From assembly GCF_014640115.1 (NCBI RefSeq), contig NZ_BMGI01000003.1, forward strand, positions 186,001 to 250,000: a DNA stretch of 64,000 bases. Reading direction: 5' to 3'. Numbering within the stretch: position 1 is the stretch's first letter; every line of letters begins with the position of its first letter. This stretch comes from Sinisalibacter lacisalsi (lineage in GTDB: Bacteria > Pseudomonadota > Alphaproteobacteria > Rhodobacterales > Rhodobacteraceae). Positions 1-8,527 of this stretch are shown here, piece by piece. The notes under the pieces are model-generated. The model was not told where the DNA came from and did not search any database. It saw only the letters and a list, made by a program, of their open reading frames with translations. The translations under genes and the position numbers were made by a program.

Positions 1-2334
1 GCGCTGGGTCTGACCCACGCCAGCGTCGATCCCGGCGCGCACCAGCTTGCCGCCGCTTTCGACGTGCCCGCCGAAGCCGCCCCGCGCGGCCCGCTCGAGG
101 TTGTGCTGGAGGTCGATGGGGTGGCCGATGGCGAATCCGCCTGGGCGACCATCGCGGCGGTGGACGTGGGCATCCTCAACCTCACCTCCTTCGAGGCGCC
201 CGACCCGTCCGATCACTACTTTGGCCAGCGCCGCCTCGGCATGGCGGTGCGTGACCTTTATGGCCGCCTGATCGACGGGCGGAGCGGCGCGATGGGCGCG
301 ATCCGCTCCGGCGGCGATGCGATGGCGCAGATGCGGATGCAGGCCCCGCCCCCGACCGAGGAGTTGATGGCGCAGTTTTCCGGCCCCGTCGAAGTGATCG
401 ACGGCAAGGCGGTGGCGCGCATCGATCTGCCCGAGTTCAACGGCACGGTGAAGCTGATGGCCGTGGTCTGGTCGAAAACCGGGGTTGGCAACGCACAGGC
501 CGAGGTGCTGGTGCGCGATCCGGTTGTGCTTACTGCCTCGCTGCCGCGCTTCCTCGCACCGGGCGACGAGGCCCGGATGCTGCTGGAACTGACCCACGCC
601 AAGGGCCCGGCGGGCGAGATGCGGCTCAGCGCCGCCTCCGATACCGTCGCCGTCGCGGGCGGTGGCTTTGCCCGCGATGTGACGCTTGGGGAGGGCGAGA
701 CCGCGCGGCTTTCGGTGCCAGTCACAGCACCCGGGGTCGGCGTTCACCAGATCGACCTCGCGCTGGAAACCCCCGACGGGGTCCGGCTGACCAAGACGCT
801 TACGCTGCCGGTGGAACGGCTCGATCCGGAAGTGGCGCGCACCACCCGGCTCAGCCTTGCGCCGGGGCAAGGCTTCACGCTGACGCGCGACATGCTCGCG
901 GGGCTCGATGCCGGCACCGCGCGCGCCACGATCACCGGCGGGCCGCTCGCCCGTGTCGACGCCGCCGGGCTGCTCGACAAGCTCGATGCCTATCCCTACG
1001 GCTGCACCGAGCAACAGGCCTCGCGCGCGCTGCCGCTGCTCTATATGGGAGGGATCGCCGAGGCGATGGGGCTTGCCGATCGCGAAGATCTGCCGGGCCG
1101 GGTGCGCGGTGCGATTGCCGCGGTGCTCGCGAACCAATCGTCTTCCGGCGCTTTCGGGGTCTGGCGCCCCGGCTCGGGCGATCTCTGGCTCGACGCCTAT
1201 GCCTCCGACTTCCTCGCCCGCGCAAGGACGGAAGGGTACGAGGTGCCCGATTCCGGCTTCCGCGCGGCGATGGACAACCTGCGCAACCGGGTGAACTACT
1301 ACCCCGACTTCGAGGATGGTGGGCAGGACCTGGCCTATGCGCTCTACGTGCTCGCGCGCGAAGGTGCGGCCTCCATGGGTGACCTGCGCTATTATGCCGA
1401 TACCAGGGCGGACGAATTCGCCACGCCGCTCGCCTCGGCGCAGATCGGCGCGGCGCTCGCGGCCTATGGCGATCCGGTTCGGGCCGACCGGATGTTCGCC
1501 CGCGCCATGCGCCAGATCGAAAGCGCAAGCGACGAGGGGCAGGTCTGGCGCGCCGATTACGGCACCAACCTGCGCGACGCGGCGGCTGTTCTCGCACTCG
1601 GCACAGAGGCCGGCAGCGAGGCGATCGACCGCGAGGCGCTGCTGGGCCGGATCGTGGCCGGTGCCGGGCGGCTATCGACGCAGGAAGCGGCGTGGTCGCT
1701 GCTCGCCGCGAATGCGCTGCTAGAGGAAGCCCCCGGCGCTGGGCTGACGCTTGACGGTGCCGCGCTCAGCGGACCGCTGGTGCGCATTCTCGGGTCGGCC
1801 GATCTCGCCCGCGACCGGGTCATCGTTAACGAGGGCCTGCGCGAGACGCTGCTTACCACCACGATCATCGGTGTGCCCGATGTGGCCCCGCCGGCCGAGG
1901 GCAACGGTTATGCCATCGAGCGGCGCTATTTCACCATGGAGGGCGAGCCTGCCGATCCGGGCGAGGTGGCGCAGGGCACGCGGCTGGTCACGCTGCTCAC
2001 GGTGACGCCATGGGCCTATTCCGAGGGCCGGCTGATGATCACCGATCCGTTGCCCGCGGGCTTCGAGATCGACAACCCCAACCTGCTGCGTGCGGGCGAC
2101 ATCAAGGCGCTCGACTGGTTGCAGGTGACCTCGGAGACGGAAACCACCGAGTTCCGGCAGGACCGTTTCCTCGCGGCGGTCGACTGGTCGTCGGACAAGC
2201 CGATCCGGCTGGCCTACGTGGTGCGCGCGGTCACCACGGGGCAGTTCCACCATCCCGCGGCGTCGATCGAGGACATGTATCGACCGGCCTACCGGGCGGT
2301 TGGTGCGGCGGGAACCGTGCGGGTGACGGAGTAG
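1..2334 (+). CDS. Alpha-2-macroglobulin family protein (5' end outside window)
   Basis: Only the C-terminal 777 codons are visible; the frame is open to the first base, so the start lies upstream. The protein belongs to the bacterial alpha-2-macroglobulin family, periplasmic protease traps usually held at the inner membrane. The thioester motif CTEQ is present at about visible codon 335 (bases 1003-1014), inside the context YGCTEQQASRALP, so this is a thioester-competent type. The downstream part matches the thioester and receptor-binding-like domains. The next gene on the same strand encodes PBP1C, the well-known genomic partner of this family. The two are thought to act together in trapping invading proteases and repairing peptidoglycan; that role is family knowledge, not shown here. 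Confidence 0.93.
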   Translation, partial: ALGLTHASVDPGAHQLAAAFDVPAEAAPRGPLEVVLEVDGVADGESAWATIAAVDVGILNLTSFEAPDPSDHYFGQRRLGMAVRDLYGRLIDGRSGAMGAIRSGGDAMAQMRMQAPPPTEELMAQFSGPVEVIDGKAVARIDLPEFNGTVKLMAVVWSKTGVGNAQAEVLVRDPVVLTASLPRFLAPGDEARMLLELTHAKGPAGEMRLSAASDTVAVAGGGFARDVTLGEGETARLSVPVTAPGVGVHQIDLALETPDGVRLTKTLTLPVERLDPEVARTTRLSLAPGQGFTLTRDMLAGLDAGTARATITGGPLARVDAAGLLDKLDAYPYGCTEQQASRALPLLYMGGIAEAMGLADREDLPGRVRGAIAAVLANQSSSGAFGVWRPGSGDLWLDAYASDFLARARTEGYEVPDSGFRAAMDNLRNRVNYYPDFEDGGQDLAYALYVLAREGAASMGDLRYYADTRADEFATPLASAQIGAALAAYGDPVRADRMFARAMRQIESASDEGQVWRADYGTNLRDAAAVLALGTEAGSEAIDREALLGRIVAGAGRLSTQEAAWSLLAANALLEEAPGAGLTLDGAALSGPLVRILGSADLARDRVIVNEGLRETLLTTTIIGVPDVAPPAEGNGYAIERRYFTMEGEPADPGEVAQGTRLVTLLTVTPWAYSEGRLMITDPLPAGFEIDNPNLLRAGDIKALDWLQVTSETETTEFRQDRFLAAVDWSSDKPIRLAYVVRAVTTGQFHHPAASIEDMYRPAYRAVGAAGTVRVTE

Positions 2335-2370
2335 GCGCGGTGCCGGACAAGGGCTTTCCGTGGCCGGCGG

Positions 2371-2491
2371 CCGGGGGGCGCTGCCCCCCGGACCCTGAGC
2401 GAAGGAGCCGAGGCTCCTTCGCAAACCCGTCAGGCGATTTTGCTTGTCGAAATCGCCGAGAGGGCCGCAGGTATTTTTTTCAGGATGAAGG
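2371..2491 (+). repeat. Composite intergenic repeat, copy A (three hairpins plus 23-nt core)
   Basis: Three perfect inverted repeats follow one another: 9-bp arms at 2371-2379/2383-2391, 11-bp arms at 2399-2409/2412-2422, and 8-bp arms at 2433-2440/2450-2457. A 23-base tail at 2469-2491 begins AGGTATTTT and ends GAAGG. Similar tails occur at 6877-6899 and 40744-40766, always between genes and after a GC-rich hairpin. The hairpins could also end transcription of the macroglobulin gene, but the T-run lies well after the stems. Confidence 0.7.
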
Positions 2492-2533
2492 GGGAAGGCG
2501 GGCTTTGGTCGTCGCGCCGGTTGGCGGGGCGGC

Positions 2534-4573
2534 ATGATGGCGCGGGTTTTCTTCGCTCTGGCCCTGGTGCTGTTCGCCGCGGGGTTCGCGCGCGACCGGT
2601 TTGACGCCTGGGTGACGGCGACGGTTCTGCCGCCGCTCGCGGTGGAGACTTCCGTGGAAGTTCTCGATCGGCACGGCGATCTGCTGCGCGCCTATACCGT
2701 GGCCGACGGGCGCTGGCGGTTGGCGGTTGATCCGGGTGCGGTCGATCCGCTGTTTTTCCGGATGCTGGTGGCCTACGAGGACAAGCGGTTTTTCAGTCAC
2801 GCGGGCGTCGATCCTCTCGCGGTGCTGCGCGCGGCGTGGCAGGCGATCGGGCAGGGGCGGATCGTATCGGGCGCCTCGACGCTGACGATGCAGACCGCGC
2901 GGCTGCTGGAGGATGGGCCAACCGGCACCGGCGCGGGCAAGCTGCGGCAGATCCGCGTCGCACTGGCGCTGGAGCGGCGGCTTGGCAAGGACGAGATCCT
3001 CGCGCTCTACCTCGATCGTGCGCCCTATGGCGGCAATATCGAGGGGATTGGCGCGGCAACGCGCGCGTGGTTCGGCAAGCCGCCCGGCCGGCTTACCCCG
3101 GCGGAAGCGGCGCTCTTGGTGGCGCTGCCGCAATCGCCGGAGTTGCGCCGGCCCGACCGCCATCCGGAGGCGGCGCGCGTGGCCCGCGCCCGGGTTCTGG
3201 CCCGGGCCGAAGCCGCGGGCGTGATCGGGGCGGAGGCGGCGCGCGCCGCGCTGGGCGAGGCGCTGCCCGGGGTCAGGCGCGACATGCCGTTGCTGGCGGC
3301 GCATCTTGCCGACCGGCTGCGCCGCGAAAACCCCGGCGCGGGCCTGCACATGACCACGCTGGATGCAGGCCTCCAGGCCCGGCTCGAAACTCTCGCCGCC
3401 CAGGCGGTGCGCGATGATGGCGAGGGTGCGCTTTCGATAGCCATTCTCGTGGCTGATCACGCCAGCGGCGAGGTGCGCGCAAGCGTCGGCTCGGCCGGCT
3501 ATGCCACCGATGCGCGGGCGGGGTTCGTCGACATGACCACGGCGCTGCGCTCGCCGGGCTCGACGCTCAAGCCGTTGGTCTATGCCCTCGCTTTCGATGA
3601 GGGGCTTGCCCATCCGCAAACGATGATCGACGACCGACCGATGCGGTTTGGCGGCTATGCTCCGGAGAATTTCGACGGGGCCTATCGCGGGCCGGTGACG
3701 GTGACGGAGGCGCTGCAGCTTTCGCTCAACATTCCGGTGGTGGCATTGACCGCCGAGCTGGGGCCGGCCCGGCTGATGGCGGCACTCGCGCGGGCGGGGG
3801 CGGCCCCGGTGCTGCCGGGCGCGGCGGCGCCGGGGCTGGCGGTGGCGCTGGGCGGGATCGGGATCACCCCGCGAGACCTCACCGCGCTTTACGCCGGGCT
3901 CGCGCGCGGGGGCGCGGCGGTGGCGCTGCGGGAAAGGGCGGGCGAAGCTGGCGCGGCGGCGGGCCGGATCGTCTCTCCCGAAGCGGCGTGGCAGGTGGGG
4001 CACATCCTTGCCGGGATGCCGCCGCCGCCCAATGCCGCACGCCAGCGGCTGGCCTACAAGACCGGCACCTCCTACGGTCACCGCGACACCTGGGCGGTTG
4101 GTTTCGACGGGCGGCATGTGGTCACCGTCTGGATGGGTCGGCCCGATGGCACGCCGGTGCCGGGCGCCTTCGGAGCCGACATGGCCGCGCCGGTGCTGTT
4201 CGAGGCCTTCGCGCGGGTGAAACCGGCGCTCGATCCGTTACCGCCACCGCCGCCGGGCACGCTGCTCGTCTCCACCTCCGCCCTGCCGTTGCCGCTGCGG
4301 GAATTCCGATCGCGGAACGCGGTGTTCGCGGCCGCCGACACGCCGGAACTGGCCTTCCCGCCGGATGGCGCGCTGGTGGAAACCGCGGGCGCGTCGCTCG
4401 CAGTGCGGATCGAGGGCGGGCGGCCACCGTTCACGCTTCTGGCCAACGGCACACCGGTTCTGGTGGCGACGCGGGCGCGCACACCGTCGCTGCCGCTCGG
4501 CCCGGGGCACGTGACGCTCTCGGTGATCGACGCGGAGGGGCGCGCGGCGCGGGCGCAGGTGGAGCTGCGTTAG
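2534..4573 (+). CDS. pbpC: Penicillin-binding protein 1C (PBP1C)
   Basis: Bifunctional class A penicillin-binding protein that polymerises and cross-links peptidoglycan at the outer face of the inner membrane. An N-terminal signal anchor spans about residues 4-20. The glycosyltransferase domain follows, with EDKRFF at about residue 82 and GASTLTMQTARLL further on. The transpeptidase domain shows SxxK as STLK near residue 342, SLN in the segment LSLNIPVV, and KTGTS near residue 509. The last 90 residues fit the C-terminal domain typical of PBP1C. At 679 residues it is shorter than the E. coli protein but has every catalytic motif. It lies 199 bases downstream of the macroglobulin gene. Two ATG codons are adjacent at the start; either could be used. 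Confidence 0.95.
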   Translation: MMARVFFALALVLFAAGFARDRFDAWVTATVLPPLAVETSVEVLDRHGDLLRAYTVADGRWRLAVDPGAVDPLFFRMLVAYEDKRFFSHAGVDPLAVLRAAWQAIGQGRIVSGASTLTMQTARLLEDGPTGTGAGKLRQIRVALALERRLGKDEILALYLDRAPYGGNIEGIGAATRAWFGKPPGRLTPAEAALLVALPQSPELRRPDRHPEAARVARARVLARAEAAGVIGAEAARAALGEALPGVRRDMPLLAAHLADRLRRENPGAGLHMTTLDAGLQARLETLAAQAVRDDGEGALSIAILVADHASGEVRASVGSAGYATDARAGFVDMTTALRSPGSTLKPLVYALAFDEGLAHPQTMIDDRPMRFGGYAPENFDGAYRGPVTVTEALQLSLNIPVVALTAELGPARLMAALARAGAAPVLPGAAAPGLAVALGGIGITPRDLTALYAGLARGGAAVALRERAGEAGAAAGRIVSPEAAWQVGHILAGMPPPPNAARQRLAYKTGTSYGHRDTWAVGFDGRHVVTVWMGRPDGTPVPGAFGADMAAPVLFEAFARVKPALDPLPPPPPGTLLVSTSALPLPLREFRSRNAVFAAADTPELAFPPDGALVETAGASLAVRIEGGRPPFTLLANGTPVLVATRARTPSLPLGPGHVTLSVIDAEGRAARAQVELR

Positions 4574-5139
4574 CCCGCGGTGCCGGTGCAGAGATCGTAG
4601 TCGATCGTGCTGCGGGTAAAGCCGAGCGCGACCTGGGTCTCGTCGCGGTAGATGGTCAGGAAGGTCCAGCCTTCGGGCCAGCCGATGCCTTCGTATTCCC
4701 AGACCAGATCATCGCCGGGCATGGCGACGGAGATCACCTCCGCCGCCTCGCGCGGGCCTGCGCGCAGCGGGATCGCCTCGCCGGTCCAGCCGAGGCAGCC
4801 GGAGGCGAATTCCGAAAGCGCCACCACGGTTTCGAGCCTCAGGCGCAGCGGGATGTTGGCGATGTCGAGGCTGGTGGCGCTGGTATCCACGGCGCAGGCG
4901 AACAGGTCTTCCATGCCTTGAACATAGGTGACGAGTTCGTCGCCGCCCGGCTCGAGCGAGACCTCGGTGCCGGTGCAATCGGCGTTGTCGAAGACCGCCT
5001 TTCCGAGCGGGCTGGAGAAGCAGTAGCCGGCGCGATCGTAGAGCTGGTTGCGCGAGAACCACAGATCGTCGCAGGGGTCGAAGGCCAGTGCCGGGCCGGC
5101 AACGAGGGAAGCAAGGATGACGAGGGCGAAACGGGGCAT
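4570..5139 (-). CDS. Small exported protein with YARHG-like Cys-rich N-terminus (DUF4453-like)
   Basis: Predicted periplasmic or secreted protein of 189 residues. A signal peptide ends at ALA (about residue 18). The mature protein begins FDPCDDLWFSRNQLYDRAG, a pattern like the YARHG domain found in exported proteins. Five further cysteines suggest disulfides. I chose the ATG at 5139 because GGGAGG lies 6 bases upstream on the minus strand; an in-frame ATG seven codons earlier has no comparable site. The stop codon overlaps the pbpC stop on the opposite strand (shared bases TTAG). Function is unknown; DUF4453 membership is from memory of the family. Confidence 0.7.
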   Translation of the reverse strand: MPRFALVILASLVAGPALAFDPCDDLWFSRNQLYDRAGYCFSSPLGKAVFDNADCTGTEVSLEPGGDELVTYVQGMEDLFACAVDTSATSLDIANIPLRLRLETVVALSEFASGCLGWTGEAIPLRAGPREAAEVISVAMPGDDLVWEYEGIGWPEGWTFLTIYRDETQVALGFTRSTIDYDLCTGTAG

Positions 5140-5245
5140 GACGGCCTCCCATGTGGGCATGGAATCACCTTAGCACGGATCGGGGATACGGCGGGAGGCT
5201 GATGGCGGCGTTTCGCCCGGTGCGCCGGATCCGGCGCGGCGGCAA

Positions 5246-5274
5246 GAAAAAACCCCGGGGAGCGATCCCCGGGG
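5246..5274 (-). terminator. Rho-independent terminator of trcR
   Basis: On the minus strand an 8-bp perfect stem (CCCCGGGG on both sides, six-base loop) is followed at once by six T residues and then CTTGCC. It lies 26 bases past the trcR stop codon and faces the right way to end that transcript. Confidence 0.9.
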
Positions 5275-5299
5275 GCGTCCGTACCGGATGAGACGGCGA

Positions 5300-6046
5300 T
5301 CAGCGCTTGTCGTCGTCGTCTTCGTCTTCATCCGTATCGTCGGGCAGGTTGAACAGGCTGTCGGCGTCAACCTCGCGTTCCTTCTTGTCATCGCCCGAAA
5401 GCGTGAAGGTTTCGAGCCCTTCGATGGCGGTGGGCATCTTCGGCTCGGCTTCCATCGCGAGGCTCTGCTCGGTCGAGACCAGCTTGCGGCGCTCGTCGTC
5501 CGACATCACCTCGCCGGCGGCGGCGCGCTTGGCGGCGGCCTTCTGCACAGCGGCGTCAAGCTCGGACTGCTTGCACAGGCCAAGCGCTACCGGGTCGATC
5601 GGCTCCATCTGCTGGATGTTCCAATGCGTGCGTTCGCGGATCGACTGGATCGTGGGCTTGGTCGTGCCGACGAGCTTGGCGATCTGGGCGTCGGTCAGTT
5701 CGGGGTGGAACTTCACCAGCCAGAGGATGGCGTTGGGCCGGTCCTGCCGCTTCGAGAGCGGCGTGTAGCGCGGGCCGCGGCGCTTTTCCTCGCCGAGGGC
5801 GGCGGGGTTGAACTTGAGCTTGAGGCTGTGCAGCGGATCGGCCTCGGCCTTTTCGATCTCGTCCTGGGTGAGCTGGTTGTTGGCGACCGGGTCAAAGCCC
5901 TTCACCCCGGAAGCCACGTCGCCGTCGGCGATGCCTTGCACCTCGAGCTCGTGCAGGCCGCAGAAATCCGCGATCTGCTTGAAGCTCAGCGTGGTGTTGT
6001 CCACCAGCCAGACGGCGGTGGCCTTGGCCATGATCGGTTTGTCCAT
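5300..6046 (-). CDS. trcR: Cell-cycle transcriptional regulator TrcR (DUF1013)
   Basis: A 248-residue protein of the alphaproteobacterial DUF1013/TrcR family. The N-terminal half carries the family's conserved stretch around ATAVWLVDNTTLSF and a helix-turn-helix-like segment near LTDAQIAKLVGTTKPTIQS (about residues 118-136), consistent with DNA binding. The C-terminus ends in an acidic low-complexity tail rich in Asp and Glu followed by KR. An AAGGAG site lies 7 bases before the ATG. The gene is monocistronic, with its own terminator downstream. TrcR has been linked to cell-cycle transcription in Rhizobiales; its role in Rhodobacterales is inferred. Confidence 0.85.
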   Translation of the reverse strand: MDKPIMAKATAVWLVDNTTLSFKQIADFCGLHELEVQGIADGDVASGVKGFDPVANNQLTQDEIEKAEADPLHSLKLKFNPAALGEEKRRGPRYTPLSKRQDRPNAILWLVKFHPELTDAQIAKLVGTTKPTIQSIRERTHWNIQQMEPIDPVALGLCKQSELDAAVQKAAAKRAAAGEVMSDDERRKLVSTEQSLAMEAEPKMPTAIEGLETFTLSGDDKKEREVDADSLFNLPDDTDEDEDDDDKR

Positions 6047-6173
6047 CTCGGCACTCCTTGCGCATACGATTGTCCCGCGCCCTGGGATGGGCTCCCGGCG
6101 GGCCGGGTCGGGTTACCGTTGTCGGGAAACTCGGGCGGTATATAGTGCGCGCGTGCCGGTTAGGAAAGAGAAA

Positions 6174-6800
6174 ATGCGCCTGTTTCTTGTGGCCCTGATG
6201 CTTTGCGCCACCACCGCCCGCGCCGATGGCGAGCGTGCAGGGGCCTTCGATTACTACGTGCTGGCGCTCTCATGGTCGCCCAACTGGTGCGCGCTGGAAG
6301 GCGACGCGCGCGGCGCCGAGCAATGCGAGCAGGGGTTCGGCTGGGTGCTGCACGGGCTCTGGCCGCAATACGAGGCGGGCTGGCCGGCCTACTGCCCCAC
6401 CGCCGAACCCGCGCCCTCGCGTGCGATGACGGCGGCGCAGGCCGATCTGTTCGGAGCCGGGGGCGCGGCGTGGTATCAATGGCGCAAGCATGGCGCCTGT
6501 TCCGGGCTTTCGGCGGCGGCGTATTACCGGATGGCGCGCGATGCCTGGACCCGGGTCAACCGCCCCGCGGTGCTGCGCAAGCTCGACCGGACGGTGAAAC
6601 TGCCAGCAGAGGTGATCGAGGCGGCGTTTCTCGAGGCCAACCCGGACTGGTCGGCCGACATGGTGACGATCACCTGCAAGGCCGGTCACATCCAGGAGGC
6701 GCGCATCTGCCTCACCCGCGACCTCGAGCCGCGCGTTTGCGGCGCTGACGTGGTGCGCGATTGTGCGATGCGCGACGCGGTCCTGCGGCCGATTCGGTGA
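6174..6800 (+). CDS. Ribonuclease T2 family protein, secreted
   Basis: Exported endoribonuclease of the T2 family, which cuts RNA through 2',3'-cyclic phosphate intermediates. A signal peptide covers about the first 17 residues (MRLFLVALMLCATTARA). Both active-site blocks are present: HGLWPQY at about residue 60 and WRKHGAC with its His near residue 106. Six or more cysteines fit the disulfide-rich fold. The ATG at 6174 follows GGAAAGAG and places the signal peptide at the N-terminus; the open frame extends upstream but without a signal. The likely role is periplasmic or extracellular RNA scavenging. Confidence 0.92.
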   Translation: MRLFLVALMLCATTARADGERAGAFDYYVLALSWSPNWCALEGDARGAEQCEQGFGWVLHGLWPQYEAGWPAYCPTAEPAPSRAMTAAQADLFGAGGAAWYQWRKHGACSGLSAAAYYRMARDAWTRVNRPAVLRKLDRTVKLPAEVIEAAFLEANPDWSADMVTITCKAGHIQEARICLTRDLEPRVCGADVVRDCAMRDAVLRPIR

Positions 6801-6899
6801 GCGAAAGGTTTCGCCCGCTCACGCGGGCGACTCGCGCCTCGCTGCGCTCGGCGCGAAGCTCTTTTGCCTCCGGCGGAGGTATTTTCGGACCCAAGAAGG
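6797..6899 (+). repeat. Composite intergenic repeat, copy B (hairpins plus 23-nt core)
   Basis: Begins in the RNase T2 stop codon. It contains 7-bp arms at 6797-6803/6816-6822, a nested GCGAAA/TTTCGC pair, 7-bp arms at 6832-6838/6850-6856, and CCTCCG/CGGAGG at 6867-6872/6874-6879. The tail at 6877-6899 reads AGGTATTTTCGGACC then CAAGAAGG and differs from copy C at only two bases. It may double as a bidirectional transcription end between two convergent genes. Confidence 0.7.
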
Positions 6900-6909
6900 C
6901 CTTGAAGCT

Positions 6910-7077
6910 TCAGCCTGCACCCGCCGCGGCGAGCGCCGCCCCGATGAAGTAGGGCCAGACGATCAGGGCGAGGACGCTCTTCCAGAACCCGAGCCCGAGC
7001 CAACCCAGCGTGAATAGCCAGCCTGCGAACCAAAGCAGGCCGAACTCGTTTTGTACGCGGATGATCTTTTCAGCCAT
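6910..7077 (-). CDS. Small membrane protein, 55 residues, unknown function
   Basis: A short gene with a near-perfect ribosome-binding site, AAAGGAGG, 6 bases before the ATG. The product starts MAEKIIRVQNEFG, followed by two hydrophobic stretches (about residues 14-31 and 33-51) separated by GFWKS, so it should be a two-helix inner-membrane protein. Nothing in it points to a function. It lies downstream of the MAPEG gene on the same strand, 60 bases away, and could be the last gene of that operon. The strong Shine-Dalgarno and coherent membrane topology argue that it is real. Confidence 0.7.
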   Translation of the reverse strand: MAEKIIRVQNEFGLLWFAGWLFTLGWLGLGFWKSVLALIVWPYFIGAALAAAGAG

Positions 7078-7137
7078 GGCGCACCTCCTTTCGCGGAGGA
7101 CTATGGGCGCAGATTGCCTTTCGCGCCATGCGCGGGA

Positions 7138-7530
7138 TCAAACGACACCGACGATCATCATCACCAGGCCTGCGTGCCCCACCGCCCAGACCGCCGAGCG
7201 CAGCAGCACGATGCCGGAGCCGTAGGCCGGCACGTAGGCGAGGCGGGCGGCGAAGAACACGGCGGCGCCGGTGAGCGCCCAGCCCCCGGTGATGCCCTTG
7301 ACCTCGGCGAGCAGCGCCAGCGCGATGAATATCGGCAGCGCCTCGAACATGTTGCGCAAGGCCCGTTCCATGCGCCCGGCCATGACCGTGGGCGCGGGGC
7401 GCTCGTCGCGCGGGCCGCGCAGGAAGCGCAGTTGTTCGGGGGCGCCGCTCGCCGCGCGCGCCATCGAGGGCAGCAGCGTTTGCAGGAAGAACAGCGCGAG
7501 CACGGCAAGGATCCAGCCGGTCATGGTCAT
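7138..7530 (-). CDS. MAPEG family membrane protein
   Basis: A 130-residue protein with four predicted membrane helices (about residues 5-25, 60-76, 82-99 and 110-129). The segment GRMERALRNMFEALPIF is typical of the MAPEG family, which includes microsomal glutathione transferase-like proteins. Bacterial members of this subgroup are mostly uncharacterised. The gene starts 10 bases downstream of a quinone oxidoreductase gene and is probably co-transcribed with it. GAGG lies 8 bases before the ATG. A glutathione-linked role is only a family-based guess. Confidence 0.85.
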   Translation of the reverse strand: MTMTGWILAVLALFFLQTLLPSMARAASGAPEQLRFLRGPRDERPAPTVMAGRMERALRNMFEALPIFIALALLAEVKGITGGWALTGAAVFFAARLAYVPAYGSGIVLLRSAVWAVGHAGLVMMIVGVV

Positions 7531-7540
7531 CGGGTATGCC

Positions 7541-8515
7541 TCAGGGGATCAGGACGGTGGAGCCGGTGGTCTTGCGGGCTTCGAGCAATTGGTGCGCCTC
7601 GGCGACGGCGTCGAGCGGGAATCGCTGGTCGACATGGATCTTCACCGCGCCGGAGATAACCTTTTCGAACAGGTGGTTGGCCATGGACATGCAGGTTTCA
7701 TGCTCGGCGATATGGGTGAACAGCGTCGGCCGGGTGATCTTCAGGCTGCCGCGCGAGGCCAGTTCGGCGAGGCTGAAGGGCGGCACCGGGCCGGAGGCGT
7801 TGCCGAAGGAAATCATCATGCCCAGCGGCTTGAGGCAATCAAGCGAGCCGGTGAAGGTATCGGCGCCGACCGCATCCATCACCACGTCGACGCCCTTGCC
7901 GTCGGTCAGCTCGCGCACCCGTTCGACGAAGTTCTCCGTGCGATAGTTGATGCAATGGGCGGCGCCGTTGGCGCGGGCCTCGTGGCACTTCTCATCAGAG
8001 CCGGCGGTGCCGATCAGGGTAATCCCTTCCGATTTCGCCCATTGGCAGGCGATCAGCCCCACCCCGCCGGCGGCGGCGTGGAACAGCACGGTATCGCCCG
8101 CCTTGAGGGGCGTGGTGCGGTGGAAGAGGTATTCCACCGTCATGCCTTGCAGCATCATCGCCGCGGCCTGGGAAAAGCTGATATCGTCGGGAAGCGGCAC
8201 CACGTGGGCGGCCGGCATCACCCGGGCCTCGGCATAGGCGCCCGGCGGCATGGCGGCGTAGGCGGCGCGGGTTCCGGGCGCAAGGTGGGTGACGCCTTCA
8301 CCGACCGCCTCGATCACGCCTGCGGCCTCCATCCCGAGGGCATGCGGCAGCGTGAGCGGATAGAGCCCGGTGCGCTGGTAGACGTCGATGAAGTTGAGCC
8401 CCACCCGCTCGTGGCGGATGCGCACTTCGCCGGGGCCGGGTTCGCCCACGGGCATGTCGACGATCTTCAGCTGTTCGGGGCCGCCGAACTCTTCGATGAT
8501 GACGGTTTTTGCCAT
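7541..8515 (-). CDS. NADPH:quinone oxidoreductase (zeta-crystallin type)
   Basis: Medium-chain dehydrogenase/reductase superfamily member, 324 residues, close to the Qor subgroup that reduces quinones with NADPH in the cytoplasm. The N-terminal GroES-like domain has ERVGLNFIDVYQRTGLYP. The Rossmann domain has the nucleotide-binding run AAAGGVGLIACQWAK at about residue 150. It lacks the structural zinc cysteines found in alcohol dehydrogenases, as expected for the group. AGAGG precedes the ATG. It sits in a tight run after a second quinone oxidoreductase gene (12 bases apart) and COQ9. Confidence 0.9.
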   Translation of the reverse strand: MAKTVIIEEFGGPEQLKIVDMPVGEPGPGEVRIRHERVGLNFIDVYQRTGLYPLTLPHALGMEAAGVIEAVGEGVTHLAPGTRAAYAAMPPGAYAEARVMPAAHVVPLPDDISFSQAAAMMLQGMTVEYLFHRTTPLKAGDTVLFHAAAGGVGLIACQWAKSEGITLIGTAGSDEKCHEARANGAAHCINYRTENFVERVRELTDGKGVDVVMDAVGADTFTGSLDCLKPLGMMISFGNASGPVPPFSLAELASRGSLKITRPTLFTHIAEHETCMSMANHLFEKVISGAVKIHVDQRFPLDAVAEAHQLLEARKTTGSTVLIP

Positions 8516-8527
8516 GGTTTCCTCTGG

